Origin: Ochromonas danica
Lineage: Eukaryota > Sar > Chrysophyceae > Chromulinales > Chromulinaceae
Length of the DNA stretch: 64,000 nucleotides
Assembly: GCA_015146655.1 (NCBI GenBank)
Contig: VKHL01000074.1
Span: 1-64,000, forward strand
Direction of reading: 5' to 3'
The stretch's first letter is position 1. Each line of letters opens with the position of its first letter. The translations under genes and the position numbers were made by a program. A model generated the notes under the pieces. The model was not told the origin of the DNA, did no database searches, and saw only the letters and a program-made list of their open reading frames with translations. Of the stretch, positions 61,501 to 64,000 are shown in pieces.

Positions 61501-62376
61501 TGGATATTATATGTAGCTGAGATGGCGTGTGGCTGGCGTATAGCTCAGACTGACTATGCAGCCAAAGGGAAGAACGAAGAATTCCCCACACCCACTGATG
61601 ATGTGGATAGATTTGTGCAATGGGCAAAGGATAAGATAGAGCAAGCTCTTTTCCCTGTACGTGGTAATATGTCACCATCTGAAAGTTCTGCCCGAATCAG
61701 TGCTAGATTTTCTGCTGTCCCTGAATCATCTGCTGTTGTACAAAGTGAGGCAGTGGATGATGATACCTCTGGTGGCAGTTTAGAATCTTCTTCATCAAGA
61801 CCAAATGGATTGTCGATGCAAGGTATTTTCCATGATATCTTGGCCTTGGCTTGGAGATTTCTTCCCGATGCTATTGCCATTGGTGGAGGAATCTTGCTTT
61901 CCTGTGAAGGAGGTCTGTGTCATGAATGGGCAGAAGGCTTTTTAGATTATAACCTCAATCTTGTCTCCCCATGTATCCTCTTGGGGTTCGTCTTTGTTAG
62001 TGTCCATCAACGTGGGCGAAGTCGCTACAACTTCTCTCGTCTTTTCCTTGAGAGTGAATTGATGAACTTCCTGGGATATGCCTCCTATCCCATCTATCTG
62101 CTACAGTGTATCATACTACAATACTATCTCCCTTACATCACCGGTGGAGAATATTCTTATCATCCAAGACATCCTGGACGTGACTATTTCCGATTCTTAC
62201 CCTTGAAGATTCGCGTTGGTTTGATGATCTTGTTCATCCTCATAGGATGGGTGGTACAGAAGGTCTTCCAAGACTATTTAGTGGCTAACACATTCTCGAG
62301 GGTGTTAGCCTGGTGGGCAACACGACGAAATGCAAAGAGCAATAACCACAAACACCATCATACAACCATACAATAA
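58514..62376 (+). CDS. Copy 4: adenylation-carrier-acyltransferase-3 fusion (NRPS-like, membrane)
   Basis: Exons 58514-61395 and 61464-62376 join by the 68-bp intron (CG|G) to 1264 aa. The A and carrier domains are identical to the other copies after about residue 30. The AT3 half is closest to copy 1 (LFEGLRGVFTFMVLYDH) but then takes FHPKEGKFPEALLVDTT instead of WHGADVEFPQAILVDTT. It also has its own second-exon loop (SPSESSARISARFSAVPESS and DDDTSGGSLESS). The membrane helices and FLGYASYPIYLLQ motif are intact. The promoter is shared head-to-head with PH paralogue B. Function is as inferred for copy 1. Confidence 0.85.
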
Positions 62377-63346
62377 ATATTTGAATTAATAATCTTCTTG
62401 TTCTCTCTATATTTTGGATAGCATTTGTTAATGTATAGTATATCGTAATAGCTGTGTTAGATCGTATATTGAATGGATTCTATGAAGAAGAATGTGCCGA
62501 TTATCATACAATACCATAAATCCTGGCCCTGCTACGTGCTGCTTGTTTGATTTTCATTCTTTGAGCAGCCCTATATTCTTTCAGTCCTTTAGTCTTTTGT
62601 TTGTGTATACTCTTGTCCTGCTGCCATAACTATATTCTGGCATGCTTAATTCACATGATATCATTTCCCTAAGGCCTTGAATCACATGGTACCCGCCTAT
62701 CATGACTATATAATATTGCCTTTTCTTGGAACGTTTAAATATGTGAAAAGCACTTGTCGAAGACAATGTGGATAGGATGGAACTGGATGAGATTGAAACT
62801 ACTTTGCTTTATCTTAGAATTAAAGCTTTGGACCGTTCTTCTGCTGTCCGTAACAAGAAGCCTGTAGAAACTTCGATTCAAAATTCCTGTAGCGACTAAT
62901 TATCAAACATTCGTCTTGAGAGTATTCGTCATGTTGCGGTGTTATTATGATTAGTCTAGGATAGACACAGTGGAAGATCATTTTGCGTCTTTGCTCTTGC
63001 CCTTCCATTCCACCACTGCTAAAATAGAAGATACTGTAGGAGGTATATAGCTATGAATTTACTGCGAGTGGTTGTTAGCTCGGAGTAGCATGATAAGCAC
63101 ATAGTCAGTCATAAGTCTACAAACAGTACAGCAGTGTATTTAATACTAGTAGTCTTGGAGATCATTTACGACAATCCTTTACGCAGGCAGGGATTGTTTG
63201 AATGAGTCAAAAGATGAAAAGCTAAAGATTCTCTTTTCTTTCCCCCATTTATTAGCCAACACACTATATCTGTCTATGTTGTTGTTGTTGTTGTTGTTGT
63301 TGTCGTCTATCACAGAAAAAGTGACAGCAGAGAAGTCAGTCTGTCT

Positions 63347-63389
<43 letters not shown>

Positions 63390-64000
63390 AGTCAGTGTAC
63401 AATAGGCTGGCAGATGTCATCTCCATCTTCTCACGACAGCTCGTTGATATGACTAACGATGAATGATTCCTCTCTATTAAGAATGCTAATGAATTCTCTC
63501 AAACCAACTCCTGGAAGACTTCTGGGCAAGGGAGCACTTCAGACAGACAGACAGACAGATAGACAGACAGACAGTCAGACAGAGGAGTGGAATGGAATGG
63601 AAGGTCTTGTAGTATGATATGGAAGAAAGAGAATGAAGACATCTACTACTACCACCACCTTGCAAAATCAAGACAGTAGTAGTAGGAGAAATCGATTAGA
63701 TTGTGAGCTACTAGTAGCACTCTTTGACTGATTTGACTTACTTCTCATCAAATTTGCTGATTGATTGCCTTGTTGAATGAGGCCAGACTCTAGACCTTTG
63801 GCTATCTAGATATTTGGTAGGTGGTCTTGATCTGGCTATCTAGCTACCTGGTAGTCTGACTATCTAGTCTGGCTATCTGGCTTGTATGAGTGCAGTGCAG
63901 TTGCATCAAGGAGGACATGTTCCGATGAATTCCGAGAGGAGAGAAGAAGTGTAGACTACCTGTACAGTGCAGTAGACTTGTAGTGCACTTGTATCAGCAG
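62377..64000. other. 3' intergenic region with microsatellites, no gene seen
   Basis: Nothing coding is supported to the end of the window. Simple repeats dominate: (TTG)n at about 63278-63303, (GTCA/CTGT)n at about 63334-63398 and (ACAG)n at about 63541-63578. The final 200 bp contain TATCTAG- and CTGGTAG-like short repeats. Confidence 0.4.
63334..63398. repeat. (GTCA)n/(CTGT)n microsatellite
   Basis: About 60 bp of tetranucleotide units of the GTCA/GTCT type. A complementary (ACAG)n run follows 140 bp downstream. Confidence 0.85.

Noticed and set aside
63198-63671. Poly-Leu and Cys/Leu/Ser repeat frames near the window end
   Set aside because: Products of (TTG)n, (GTCA)n and (ACAG)n simple repeats.

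Overview
This is a gene-dense nuclear segment from a microbial eukaryote. Most genes carry short GT-AG introns of about 60 to 145 bp, and I resolved exon joins for most of them from reading frame plus splice sites. Recognisable eukaryotic genes include actin, the largest subunit of RNA polymerase III, TAF11, TRM11, an inositol 5-phosphatase, a BCH-RhoGAP protein and an LPAAT. FAM227-like and LRRC9-like genes suggest a flagellated cell. A Thr/Ser/Cys/Pro repeat of the PTSCPSSV type resembles repeats common in stramenopile secreted proteins, so a stramenopile or related protist is my best guess. The host is not fixed by the sequence.

Layout: 0.4-4.4 kb holds a hypothetical membrane protein, a TVP18/Flower-like protein and an LPAAT. 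5.0-8.8 kb holds the first copy of the gene family described below. 10.5-34.5 kb is ordinary host sequence: inositol 5-phosphatase, a glycosyltransferase-like fragment, a Jupiter/HN1-like protein, a large secreted protein, FAM227-like, GNAT, TAF11, an LRRC9-like protein, BCH-RhoGAP, an RRM protein and a degenerate cupin. 35.1-44.1 kb carries two tandem minus-strand copies of the family. 45.2-51.5 kb is actin head-to-head with RPC1. 51.7-58.0 kb has two paralogous 4-TM plus PH-domain genes flanking TRM11. 58.5-62.4 kb carries the fourth family copy. The remainder, to 64.0 kb, is repeat-rich and shows no gene.

The outstanding system is the four-member family (copies at 4968, 38993-, 44050- and 58514). 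Each copy is one polypeptide of about 1264 aa, joined over a single conserved intron. It has an NRPS-type adenylation domain, a phosphopantetheine carrier domain and a multi-membrane acyltransferase-3 domain. The specificity residues I read (D-I-L-Q-L-G-V-I-W-K) differ at one position from the glycine code as I remember it. The arrangement resembles a one-protein version of bacterial envelope aminoacylation systems (AlmE/F/G for glycine on lipid A, DltA/C/B for D-alanine). The 2-kb activation half is essentially identical between copies, while the acyltransferase half differs, as if one activation module were kept homogeneous while the transfer end diversified. A mosaic promoter, a relic gene start and a 226-bp MITE lie between the two tandem copies. 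No viral or retroviral elements, CRISPR arrays or RNA genes were recognised.
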